From Enoplolaimus lenunculus (Eukaryota > Nematoda > Enoplea > Enoplida > Thoracostomopsidae), in NCBI GenBank assembly GCA_030248215.1, contig JASANG010003597.1, forward strand, positions 124,001 through 188,000: 64,000 bases of DNA, given 5' to 3'. Shown piece by piece: positions 48,101-52,834 of the stretch. The notes below the pieces were generated by a model. That model was given only the letters and a program-made list of their open reading frames with translations, was not told where the DNA came from and did no database searches. Each line of letters starts with the position of its first letter. Position 1 is the first letter of the stretch. A program made the position numbers and the translations under genes.

Positions 48101-49411
48101 CAAACCTATAGAACACGAAAAATAACAGATAGCCAAGCTTAGTGAGAAATTTTTATAAAATTCCAGCCCTCTCTGGTCAATTTTTATATATTTATAGGAC
48201 ACTGCTGCCCTTATCTACGTTTAAATGACACAAATAAACTTACGCAAATGACCACTGAAAAGACTGGCAGAATATCCGTTGTAACGTGAGCTTGTATTGC
48301 ATAGATCAACCGGTTTATTTGTCTACAATAGAAAAACTCTTTCAAACGGTAAAATAACAACGCTGGCCACTTTGCAAATTAGCATGTAATTGAAAAGGAA
48401 GTTACGAAATTGTACATACTTTAAAATCAAGGTTTTTTGAGTCCACGAGTGAGTCTGGACCTATAATGTTCTCAACGGCTAACGGGACGCAAAAAAGTCA
48501 GCTGAACGCACTGTGGACTCAGCAGGCTAACATAAAATTTTCGCTCGTATAAAAAACACAGGCAACTCGAAATAATCATAAAATACAACATTATAGGATA
48601 CATATATTGCAAATTTGCCGAATCCGAACGTTTGGTGCCACTTTGCGCTAAGGATAATACAAATTGCACGAACACAAAGACCTTATAACCGGACTCGAAA
48701 AATTAGCCTGGCGCACGATGGACTCACGTTAGATTTTGAAAAAATACCCCGTTTAAAATTATAATTTGCTGTCTTACGATGTGATTTGCAAGTCAGACTG
48801 TTTGTTACGTATGCAATGCAAAATAATCAACACCTTAACTTGTACTAAATACCCACAAAATGGTACTTATTACGTACATATTTTCCATGAACATATTGGC
48901 AGATGAATTGGCATATATAAATGGTGCATTGCACGCACCGGTACATGGATACAAGTCATGCAGTATATAACAGATAAACAAAGAAAAACATTTAACAAAC
49001 CTGAGGCGTATTGTCCGGAGGCACAATTGCATTTTTCTCTTCATCCAAAGTATTTGCTTGTTCATTCCCAGTACCACGACTTCCGCCAATGCCATCTTTT
49101 GTTTCTTCTTCATCATCTTCTTGGCAAAACACTTTAACTTCGTCTGTATTCACAACAGGTGGATTGCCCCCAGCCCCATGACTACCATTCGTTGCGTTGC
49201 CACATCCAATTCCTGAGCTTGCAATTGACGATACCCCTGAGTCTGTGCTTAAGCTGCCAATATCAATATTATCGCAACCGTTTATTTTGCAAATATCCAC
49301 TTTAGTCCTTGTATCAACACTAGACATTGTAGGCACAATACAAGCCACTGAGTCGACGAGTTTATTGCTTAAATGCTTGGTTACAGGACCACTGTTGTTC
49401 CCATTGGTCAT
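13090..49411 (-). CDS. TCF: TCF/LEF (pangolin-type) HMG-box transcription factor, whole gene
   Basis: Nuclear DNA-binding effector of canonical Wnt signalling: it binds beta-catenin through the N-terminus, target DNA through the HMG box, and helper sites through the C-clamp. Exons on the minus strand are 49001-49411, 43111-43424, 22856-23429, 19138-19504, 17879-18698, 17301-17459, 16672-16825, 16246-16318, 15471-15622 and 13090-15173. All junctions from exon 2 to exon 10 agree in phase with GT-AG sites. Exon 1 to exon 2 does not (phase 0 to phase 1), so a small exon is probably missing. Diagnostic segments are [32 protein letters not shown] and [12 protein letters not shown]. Introns run from about 300 bp to 19.7 kb. 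The sum exceeds 1,700 codons, against 480-750 residues in familiar animals; the excess lies in low-complexity exons 2-5 and exon 10. Ten motifs in order and matching phases make identity near certain; exact 5' structure is not settled. Confidence 0.96.
14018..14138. repeat. In-frame (AAT)n microsatellite coding poly-asparagine
   Basis: About 40 trinucleotide units, minus-strand AAT/AAC with a few AGT/AGC interruptions, translate as Asn runs broken by Ser. The same tract reads as poly-Ile in the other frames, which produces spurious open frames on both strands. Likely prone to length variation by slippage. Confidence 0.95.
15471..15622 (-). CDS. TCF: TCF exon 9, end of the C-clamp and alanine-rich linker
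   Basis: Acceptor TAATTGTTGTAG. The first base completes Arg; then [18 protein letters not shown] supplies the last C-clamp cysteine, followed by an alanine run and [19 protein letters not shown]. Donor CATA before GTAAGC, phase 1. Cys-Arg-Arg-Lys-Lys-Lys-Cys matches the CRRKKKC of Pangolin and vertebrate E-tail isoforms. Confidence 0.94.
16246..16318 (-). CDS. TCF: TCF exon 8, first half of the C-clamp
   Basis: A 73-base exon: acceptor TTGTTTCCAG, then [16 protein letters not shown] and DKWCKHC plus AG before GTATGT. It carries three of the four cysteines of the zinc-binding C-clamp, which recognises helper sites beside the HMG target. The two entering bases complete a Thr codon with exon 7; the two leaving bases complete Arg with exon 9. 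Confidence 0.95.
16672..16825 (-). CDS. TCF: TCF exon 7, second half of the HMG box and basic tail
   Basis: Acceptor CTGTTTTAG. Reads [51 protein letters not shown] and one base before GTGAGT. The WSARDNY plus lysine cluster is the TCF DNA-bending tail and nuclear localisation signal. If the following intron were retained, the frame would continue about 37 codons to a stop, which would give an isoform lacking the C-clamp; no transcript evidence is available. Confidence 0.96.
17301..17459 (-). CDS. TCF: TCF exon 6, first half of the HMG box
   Basis: 53 codons between acceptor TTTTTGCACAG and donor AAG before GTATGT. It reads [13 protein letters not shown], then [33 protein letters not shown] and NRILGRK. 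This is helix 1 and part of helix 2 of a TCF-type HMG box; the LNAFMLxMKEMR block separates TCF/LEF from SOX proteins. The intron after ILGRK sits where vertebrate TCF/LEF genes also split the box. Confidence 0.97.
17460..17878 (-). other. TCF intron 5 (short)
   Basis: Ordinary AT-rich intron between exon 5 and the first HMG exon. The neighbouring introns 15174-15470, 15623-16245, 16319-16671, 16826-17300 and 18699-19137 are likewise unremarkable and hold no clear repeats, in contrast to the large 5' introns. Confidence 0.7.
17879..18698 (-). CDS. TCF: TCF exon 5, poly-Ala/poly-Gln region before the HMG box
   Basis: Acceptor TATAATTTCAG, donor CGG before GTAAGA. Opens RSMQQH, then an alanine run, serine clusters, a glutamine run (18519-18560, mostly CAA codons) followed by YYNG, then mixed Thr/Ser/Pro sequence. 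It ends in a basic, coiled stretch [20 protein letters not shown] and RILAEKR. The phase-2 entry forms a Tyr codon with exon 4; the exit is phase 0 into the HMG exon. Confidence 0.9.
19138..19504 (-). CDS. TCF: TCF exon 4, Ser/Pro-rich with Asn run
   Basis: Begins at the acceptor GACAG, giving [14 protein letters not shown], and ends AAAEIY plus two bases before GTAAGT. An alternative upstream acceptor (TTGTACAG) lies 8 bp away at 19512, but joining it to exon 3 would create an immediate stop, so only the downstream one fits. It contains [21 protein letters not shown] and serine clusters. Phase 1 in, phase 2 out. Confidence 0.85.
20225..21079. mobile_element. TGTGCCGATTAATCGGC MITE interrupted by a second MITE
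   Basis: Left end taggatgtgccgattaatcg and right end gcatcggcatccgcacatcg. The same family is intact at 36062-36342. The copy is split by the element at 20479-20968, whose 8-bp duplication lies inside it. Confidence 0.75.
20479..20968. mobile_element. CAGGGTGCAA MITE inserted in another MITE
   Basis: Flanked by gttgttag at 20471-20478 and 20969-20976 (perfect 8 bp). The left end reads caggtcagggtgcaaagcgg, with a 5-base extra copy of cagg(t), and the right end ggtggcaccctg. Its interior is the reverse complement of the 9580-10241 element, including tandem ttgatgagttaac-type blocks. Confidence 0.88.
22856..23429 (-). CDS. TCF: TCF exon 3, low-complexity Ala/Ser-rich
   Basis: 191 codons plus one base, open throughout. 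It begins [13 protein letters not shown], with further alanine runs, a HHQQQQ patch, serine runs, an arginine cluster NHHRRRRRR and more alanine before LTG. Acceptor ATATTTTCAG; donor GGTGAGT, phase 1. Base composition is much more GC-rich (many GCG, TCG and ACG codons) than the flanking introns. No folded domain is recognisable. Such regions in TCFs bind co-repressors of the Groucho type, but no motif can be named here. Confidence 0.85.
23982..24806. mobile_element. Foldback element with arms of about 166 bp
   Basis: Left arm 23982-24147 and right arm 24641-24806 are near-perfect inverted copies, from catgtaaaag at the ends to gggccc at the inner edge, including acaagggttagttagacca and gaccgcaagcgtgttaacac. 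The loop of about 490 bp has no coding sequence. No clear target duplication. Confidence 0.88.
25500..25850. mobile_element. Degraded CAGGGTGCAAC-family MITE
   Basis: tcaaccggaattccggttccgg at the left and aatttttggtgg near the right match the inner parts of the intact copies, but the 3' terminus is missing and the core has extra sequence. Confidence 0.6.
27440..27545. mobile_element. Fragment of the atatccggt repeat family
   Basis: gatgttatatccggttaat at the left and taatatccggtcgcaccctg at the right. Similar shoulders occur at 32780-32870, 36410-36500 and 39395-39450, each ending near a variant of (c)gaccctg. A short non-autonomous family related by its CCCTG end to the other MITEs. Confidence 0.55.
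27556..28114. repeat. Locally duplicated and inverted unique segment with MITE pieces
   Basis: The block catacacctatat...acactgtgatg occurs at 27562-27605 (direct), about 27950-27990 (inverted) and 28054-28098 (direct). ccaaaggataatgaattaaa occurs at about 27918 and again at about 28547. A truncated MITE (27619-27918) and a mini-MITE (27992-28050, cagggtacaacc...ataccctgg) lie between. The arrangement implies at least one local duplication plus one inversion. Confidence 0.7.
27619..27918. mobile_element. CAGGGTGCAAC MITE lacking its right end
   Basis: Begins cagggtgcaaccggaatt after attatata. It follows the family core through gcaaagttaagaaaacgg and stops at ccggaatttt, where it joins ccaaaggataatg instead of the terminal ccggtt block. 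The breakpoint coincides with the local duplication. Confidence 0.75.
28115..28523. mobile_element. CAGGGTGCAAC MITE, intact, with 65-codon core frame
   Basis: 409 bp flanked by attacaat at 28107-28114 and 28524-28531. The core carries a frame of 65 codons (GTG at 28203) reading [13 protein letters not shown], later [14 protein letters not shown] and [15 protein letters not shown]. The same frame is nearly identical at 7284-7481 (minus) and 42595-42792 (plus). It lacks an ATG at its head, so translation is doubtful; it may be a remnant of a hAT transposase C-terminal part. Confidence 0.92.
28532..29737. other. Intronic sequence with an old TGTGCCGAT-family MITE
   Basis: About 28883-29235 matches the gccgatacc...ccaactttagtacaccatgctta core of the 36062-36342 element, in a longer form. 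The remainder is AT-rich with no gene. Confidence 0.5.
29738..30371. mobile_element. tcggtctcgg-family repeat with agtttaagt-rich interior
   Basis: Starts accgaggccggccatgaaac and ends tgccgagaccgagattccca, matching 41468-41803. The interior 29830-30170 is full of short agtttaagt/acttaaact repeats of both orientations. Confidence 0.55.
31544..32300. mobile_element. Repeat with ttccctgatttccctga ends
   Basis: Left end cagggtgtccgcggaatttt followed by ttccctga units; right end gttttccctgatagcggatgcc. The inverted order of tccctgat units on both shoulders suggests another CAGGG-type MITE. The interior is anonymous, with only short frames. Confidence 0.55.
33125..33545. mobile_element. cagtggcgtac-type repeat fragment
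   Basis: aatttctcggtacgccactgg (inverse of cagtggcgtaccgag) recurs here at 33225 and, as variants, at 33530, 53965 and, in the opposite orientation, 6790. CAGTGGCGTA is a familiar hAT end, but paired ends and duplications are not readable here. Confidence 0.4.
34950..35297. mobile_element. Two eroded CAGGGTGCAA-type fragments
   Basis: acagggtgcaaccgaaattc at 34953 with no right end, then caagggtgctatcgaaattc near 35184 and ttccgctttacaccct at about 35295 as a possible pair. Confidence 0.4.
35310..35655. mobile_element. AGGGATGTGCGGTCTCG-family MITE
   Basis: Left end cagggatgtgcggtctcg and right end cgactcagaccgcacat; the inner block gtttttt...gaaactt resembles the 41468-41803 copy. Relatives at 11497-11580, 30288-30371 and 57842-57945. 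Confidence 0.6.
36062..36342. mobile_element. TAGGGATGTGCCGAT hAT-type MITE, intact
   Basis: 281 bp, flanked by the perfect 8-bp duplication ctttttaa (36054-36061 and 36343-36350). Ends are tagggatgtgccgat and gattaatcggcacatcccta. This is the reference copy of the family seen at 20225, 28883, 59147, 60834 and 63610. Confidence 0.93.
36751..36987. mobile_element. Small inverted-repeat element, ttggcctagg type
   Basis: ccaattggcctaggccaac at the left and gattggtctatataattggc at the right pair imperfectly. Internal ttggccaaggcc is itself palindromic. Only one copy was seen, so family status is uncertain. Confidence 0.35.
37640..37977. mobile_element. CAAGGTTCCAAC...GTTGGAACCCTG MITE, old copy
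   Basis: Ends caaggttccaacgaaatt and ttggaaccctg, flanked by gtatatac and gtaaatat (6 of 8). The gattccgattccagttcc shoulder ties it to the CAGGGTGCAA group. Confidence 0.6.
38466..38861. mobile_element. CAGGGTGCAAC MITE, intact
   Basis: 396 bp with the perfect 8-bp duplication atccgaac on both sides (38458-38465, 38862-38869). Orientation matches 7161-7557. Its 65-codon core frame is interrupted by a short deletion relative to the 28115 copy. Confidence 0.93.
38993..39110. repeat. 27-bp tandem repeat next to a tRNA-like SINE head
   Basis: gcggcctataa...ggattgaataa is repeated about 2.3 times with a 27-bp period. It is followed by a minus-strand tRNA-like head (gtgctacgtggcgcagtgg, then caagagcgcttgcctcg) that resembles an A box and anticodon arm without a T arm. 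Confidence 0.6.
39463..39843. mobile_element. CAGGGTGCAAC MITE, intact
   Basis: 381 bp with the duplication atatgtat on both sides (39455-39462, 39844-39851). The core matches 28115-28523 in orientation; an added t in the t-run after aatcg shifts the 65-codon frame. Confidence 0.93.
40090..40449. mobile_element. Older CATGGTGCAACC-type MITE
   Basis: Ends catggtgcaaccggacc and tccggatgcactatg, flanked by atatatat and atatatac (7 of 8). The middle differs from the main family, so it is a diverged subfamily. Confidence 0.72.
40590..40990. mobile_element. ggatacggatat-type repeat cluster
   Basis: ggcatcgaccggatatccgg at 40599, tccggtataaacgtaccgga near 40660 and atcctatatccggtgaac near 40884 belong to a family also seen at 46575-46760 and 46920-47040. 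No complete pair of ends is identified. Confidence 0.45.
41468..41803. mobile_element. Accgagacc...gagaccgagag MITE
   Basis: Inverted shoulders accgagacctgactaccgag and ccgagaccgagag, with a core gtcggtcaatttttgttcatc shared with 29738 onward. Confidence 0.6.
41819..42222. mobile_element. TIR element carrying a 32-bp palindromic minisatellite
   Basis: Arms of about 45 bp: left gcaacttcacacaataacat and acgtacatcaggtgac; right the inverse acctggtgtacgcatg and ttattgtggaagttg. Between them (41881-42164) a 32-bp unit repeats, first degenerate and then near-identical. Each unit contains the hairpin ctgaagcc-aaaa-agcttcag followed by tgtcctggata. Confidence 0.85.
42540..42915. mobile_element. CAGGGTGCAAC MITE with damaged left end
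   Basis: The core and right end (aattccggttgcaccctg) are intact. The left end reads ggggtgacccaaccgg in place of the family terminus. The 65-codon frame at 42595-42792 is open and nearly identical to that at 28203-28400. Confidence 0.85.
43111..43424 (-). CDS. TCF: TCF exon 2, Ala/Pro/Gly-rich
   Basis: Acceptor TTGTTTTAG; donor TTCATTCG before GTAAGT. It opens with two bases completing a codon and then GKFASSAFC, an alanine run, [14 protein letters not shown], a glycine run and the His/Gln-rich [17 protein letters not shown]. It ends in phase 0, matching exon 3. The YSPFLPPS part may correspond to the proline-rich region between the beta-catenin and HMG domains of other TCFs, but similarity is weak and the assignment rests on position and phase. 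Confidence 0.82.
43636..46467. mobile_element. Composite of interleaved foldback elements, TTGAGCGAAGC family
   Basis: Two long inverted pairs interlock. Pair A is 43636-43872 with 45208-45444, starting attgagcgaagcgaaactcc. Pair B is 44315-44480 with about 46295-46467, starting ccagtcgtagtgggactac and then tttattgagcgaagctcg. Between them lie tandem units of about 176 bp (aatatgcaaattatctatt, ggtttgtaaacaatttattc) in direct orientation at 44373-45060 and inverted at 45840-46420. All ends share ttgagcgaagc. No coding sequence. Confidence 0.82.
43920..44060. repeat. C/G homopolymer-rich block, inverted copy at 45680-45830
   Basis: Runs of c and g (gcgggggggcccccagc, gccgccccccggaaaggccc) contrast sharply with the AT-rich surroundings. 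A reverse-complement relative follows at 45680-45830 (tgcccccaggaaactc, gaccccccaggaaacgcc), flanked by the same agctgtggagaagcc / ggcttctccacagc. Confidence 0.75.
46575..47040. mobile_element. ggatacggat-type repeats
   Basis: ccggatgctggatacgcata, gccggatacggatagtg and gatccggatattaact in one copy (46575-46760), and taccggatattggagc to gctggataccgcatattgcg in a second (46920-47040). Short motifs read in both orientations around the centre, as in the other MITEs. Confidence 0.45.
47172..47589. mobile_element. Degraded GGTGCAACCGG-type MITE
   Basis: Left end gaggctgcgaccggtattac and right end taattccggttgcactctgg; the core (ttgacaatcgctgaa, gattatttcacc) is an old relative of the 25500-25850 copy. 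Confidence 0.6.
49001..49411 (-). CDS. TCF: TCF exon 1, beta-catenin-binding domain
   Basis: 137 codons from the first in-frame ATG after a stop at 49451-49453. Residues 89-95 read TDEVKVF, followed by an acidic run (EDDEEE) and then [11 protein letters not shown]. This mirrors the Drosophila Pangolin order TDEVKIF, acidic stretch, LLVEEKSSLI, which wraps around the armadillo repeats of beta-catenin. The 88 residues before the motif exceed those in Pangolin and are Ser, Gly and Asn rich. The exon ends in CAG before GTTTGT, phase 0. It may instead begin at an acceptor between the stop and the ATG if a 5' exon exists. Confidence 0.88.
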
Positions 49412-49759
49412 CAACTCAGTCACAGTTTGGACAAATGTCACATGATTTGGTCAGACTTCAAACGCTTTATCCAGACCGCGGCAGTATGCACTTATATACT
49501 CAACGATTATTCCAACTTGTAAGATACATTAGCGAAAAATTCAATCAAATAGTTGCACTGATACTTCAAGTTTTACAGCAAAGGCAGCATAATCTTGTGA
49601 AGTGCCACTTATATATTCAATAATACGTATATATAAAACCTGAAAAGCGAAAAACTATATATAACGCTCAAGGCAGAATGCTCGCCAAATGTCAAAACTG
49701 CACTTGTTGGAACAACCCCTTTCTCCGAAACACTGCGAATAATATACGTACTTGGTTTT

Positions 49760-50074
49760 TATTCATGAAGCGTAATCGGAATTACAAATTTAGTGACTGT
49801 ACGGATAATTTTTAACAAGCATAATATTGATACAGGAAGTCGGTTGACAGACAACTAGTCACAAAAAAGTCTCATGGACAAATAAGCAATCATTTTGCTT
49901 CTGTAAAGCAAATTACTATGAATTATTGATGATAACTCATCGAAAAACGAAAACAATTTAATAGATTAATGAGCAGTATTGTTATGCAACATAACTGATT
50001 GTGCAATCGGAACCGGAACTCCTTTTGAATCGGAATTCGAATCGAATCCGAATCGAAATTGCGGTTGCACCCTG
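49760..50074. mobile_element. CAGGGTGCAA MITE, left end lost
   Basis: The right end reads aaattgcggttgcaccctgg. The interior matches 20479-20968 in the same orientation (gttatgcaacataactg, gataactcatcgaaaa). The left terminus is not recognisable. Confidence 0.65.
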
Positions 50075-50282
50075 GTCTCATATGACAGTATTTCTAATAG
50101 TCTCTTGAAATACATATGTACACTGCCCACTGCATGCCGGGTATTGCACGATGGAATACCCGAATAACATAGCACACACATAAAAATTCAACACGTAATA
50201 CACATTGAATAGTAGCTACGCAGTACAAAGCGCAGAACAATAGTAAACAGCGTATATAACTATCACAAGTAATTGAAGCAGT

Positions 50283-50354
50283 GCCGCGATAGCTCATTGG
50301 TAAGACCGTTGGCCTGGTTAGCCAAAAGTCGCTGGTTCGAATCCAGCAATGGTC
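50283..50354 (+). mobile_element. tRNA-Thr-derived SINE head, copy 1
   Basis: Reads gccgcgatagctcattgg, ttggcctggttagccaa (anticodon loop with GGT, Thr) and gctggttcgaatccagc (T arm). The 3' acceptor strand does not pair with the 5' strand, so it is not a functional tRNA. The downstream body (cacactaacaaaccacatac, accgcacaaccgtaca) is shared with the next copy, which identifies a SINE. Confidence 0.75.
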
Positions 50355-50549
50355 AGTTGTTCTATACTTCACACTAACAAACCACATACATTTCCCGTAG
50401 GACCGCACAACCGTACATGGTGATCACGATGGGACCGCAAGAGCATACAGCCGCAGTGTGAATCTATAGTGACAGTCAGGCAGGGGACGACCTCCTCGAA
50501 AAAAGGGGATGTCTGGTATTGCATGATCGAATACCTGAATACATACACA

Positions 50550-50625
50550 TTAGCTCAGTTGTCAAGAGCGTTGGACCGGTTAGCCAAAGGTCGCTGGTTC
50601 GAATACAGCCGTGGTCTGGTCAATT
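50550..50625 (+). mobile_element. tRNA-Thr-derived SINE head, copy 2
   Basis: attagctcagttgtcaagag, gttggaccggttagccaaag and cgctggttcgaatacagcc parallel copy 1. The body to about 50690 (cgcactaacataacatttac, accgcgcaaccttaca) matches the copy-1 body. Both copies have a tattgca(c/t)gat(g/c)gaatacc block upstream, at different distances. Confidence 0.72.
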
Positions 50626-51016
50626 GTTTCAACTACTTCGCACTAACATAACATTTACATACATTGCCCATAAAACCGCGCAACCTTACACTGCACAGCA
50701 CATATGCAACCAAAATTCCAGGTTATTTTTGTTGGTAAGCTGTTCCTATCAAAACGTCTTAGTTAAACAAATAAATAGCGTACCTGAAGCTCATTGTGGA
50801 TAGCTACCTATGTACCATCGAATTTAATACTGTGACATGCGGATGTATGGAGGCAAATAATAACCTCATGCTGATGCTGTACGTCGGTAAATACACTGCT
50901 GAATATGTAGTGCCTTCATATGCAGCAGCAGTAAAATATGGAAGAACCAAGATACATGTGTATAATGTTGAGGTTCTTATAAGGCATAAAAACAGAAAAA
51001 CTCAGCAGTTGATTGT

Positions 51017-51082
51017 GAGGCAGCGTGGCTCAGTGGATAGTGCGCTGGACTGAAAATTTGTCGACCGAGTTCGAAACCTCCT
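51017..51082 (+). mobile_element. Another tRNA-like SINE head
   Basis: ggcagcgtggctcagtggat has a good A box and cgagttcgaaacctcc a near B box, but the anticodon and acceptor stems do not pair. It differs from the Thr-derived family. Confidence 0.55.
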
Positions 51083-51723
51083 GGAAACGGGCCTTATTGG
51101 CAGCTGCTGAGAACTCAGAACTAAAACTGTCGTATCCTAGCCTACCCAACTTATCACAAATACCATGAATAAGGCACTTCGATAAACTGAGTCTGCAGTA
51201 GAAAACATTCCCGTGGCCACAGAACCAGTACTGCAACCTAATTTTTTCTTGTACGAGCTACTAGTTACGCGAAATTCTATAGCTCCAGTTTCTATACAGT
51301 ATTCACCCCTAACTGCGAATTTTAAATCTTAATCTTCCTTTCAAAAAAACCGGCACTAGCTATGTTACTAGGTACATTAGGCTGGAATTTTTAACTGCAA
51401 CACCGAACGCCCATATTGTCAAATGCATATAGCGACTATCACCAGTTAGTAACCGGTTTCACCGAAGTAGAGTAAAACGAATTCAATAACTGTACTAAAA
51501 ACCTCACCATTCTCTGTCCGAAATGGAAGTCCTATCACCAACTGGTTGGGTGCTACACACATTTAATAAAGAATGCCTGGTTAGCTTTTGTTGCAAAGCA
51601 TAGTACTGACTTGAAGTTATGTAACGACGTTGAACTTAGTAACGTGTCTGCACCCAAAATTTACATTTACTGCGGTGCGCATAATGTGTGTTTGCAAAAT
51701 TGCACCCATACGCCGCAGAATTT

Positions 51724-52253
51724 AATGGAGCATCCACGTTATAACGCTTGCGCAGATGCAAAAAAATGTCCAGTTTACCCCTACAAAGAGAGTATGTTTT
51801 ACAATTGTAGCTAGAGTGTCTGGACATAAATAATGGTGTGCTTAGATAGTGGTGTTTGTCCGCAGTCTGTCGTAAGGGACTCGGATAAAACACATGGCGT
51901 TTTTTTGGGCTGTATGGACATTTTAAGGTATGTGCAGTAATGCAGATATTGTTATAGCGTTTTATTTGAAATGTGTGAAGTTTGCGTGTGCTTTTGTTTA
52001 AATAGTCCCTTCGGAGGGACTCAGTAAATTTGTACACTGTGCATATGGCATAAGGACAAAAGCATGCTATTGCCGTAAGGTTAAGACAAATATAAGCTTC
52101 CAAACTGGCTATGTTTATTGTCGGTACTCTGTAAGTATAAGTTATTCGCGTAAGACCTACTGTCTTAGCCCACTCTGTTCACACAACGTTGATCCTCGGA
52201 GGGAGAGGACAATTTTTTACTTTTTCGCAAGCGTTATAACGTCGATGCTCCAT
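51724..52253. mobile_element. 530-bp element with 28-bp terminal inverted repeats
   Basis: atggagcatccacgttataa continuing cgcttgcg on the left is mirrored by cgcaagcgttataacgtc and gatgctccat on the right, with one mismatch. No clear target duplication. A 155-codon minus-strand frame overlaps it but ignores its borders and has no recognisable motif. Confidence 0.75.
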
Positions 52254-52257
52254 AAAA

Positions 52258-52434
52258 TCGTATTTGATTTATCAGTGCATTTTAAAAAACGCTTTCCATG
52301 AAATTGAGAAGGCACCGTAGATTTGATTTATCTGTGCATTTGAAATACGCTTTCCATGAAATTGAGAAGGCACCGTAGATTTGATTTATCTGTGCATTTT
52401 AAAAACGCTTTCCATGAAATTGAGAAGGCACCGT
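52258..52434. repeat. Three tandem 58-bp units
   Basis: Each unit runs from cgta(g)atttgatttatc through acgctttccatgaaattg to agaaggcac. The array abuts the right inverted repeat of the element at 51724-52253, so it may be part of that transposon. Confidence 0.9.
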
Positions 52435-52764
52435 AACCAGCAAGACGTCATATGACGTTCTCCGCTCATAACTATATGCACAGCTCTCCTATAAGCTGAA
52501 TTTAATGCCAAGTAAATGGTCTTTAGGAACTTTCAATTTATTGTTTGCCACTAGTCACTCCTTTGAAAAAGTTTTATATTTTGCATTTGCGTTTGATATC
52601 GCAGCGTTGAGACAAAATTAACTATTAATCACTCAAAACATAGCACTTTGAAATCAGTAAGCGACTTTGTTTCTCTTGGAATTCTTTGATTTCTTGGCTA
52701 GTGCAAATTTTTATGATTATTGAACGAATATAATTGGTTCCCCTTTAATTTCTCCGAAAGATAT

Positions 52765-52834
52765 GGCAACGCCGGGAATCTAACGTCGGACCTTTTGCTC
52801 GCGAGTCAAGCGCGCTACTCATTACCACGCTGCC
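52765..52834 (-). mobile_element. tRNA-like sequence with intact acceptor stem
   Basis: On the minus strand GGCAGCG pairs with CGTTGCC (seven pairs, one G-U). The anticodon arm (CTTGACTCGCGAGCAAA) does not close as a normal 5+7 arm, and the T arm CGTTAGATTCC has lost the consensus GGTTCGA. A tRNA pseudogene or SINE head is likelier than a working tRNA. Confidence 0.5.

Larger units (their letters stand above)
43425..49000 (-). other. TCF intron 1, 5.6 kb
   Basis: Dominated by the foldback cluster and MITE relics. Phase mismatch between exons 1 and 2 predicts a small exon here with length 3n+1. Several 11-47 base stretches bounded by plausible sites (for example 48246-48256 between CTTTTCAG and GTAAGT) have the wrong length class, so none is called. 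47590-49000 otherwise shows only AT-rich sequence. Confidence 0.6.

Noticed and set aside
48246-48256. 11-base TCF microexon between CTTTTCAG and GTAAGT
   Set aside because: Its length class (3n+2) does not fix the phase gap between exons 1 and 2.
50283-50354. Functional tRNA-Thr gene
   Set aside because: The 3' acceptor strand does not pair with the 5' strand, and the downstream body is repeated in a second copy, so it is a SINE.
51636-52103. Minus-strand frame of 155 codons
   Set aside because: Crosses the border of the TIR element at 51724 and has no motif; not a transposase by eye.
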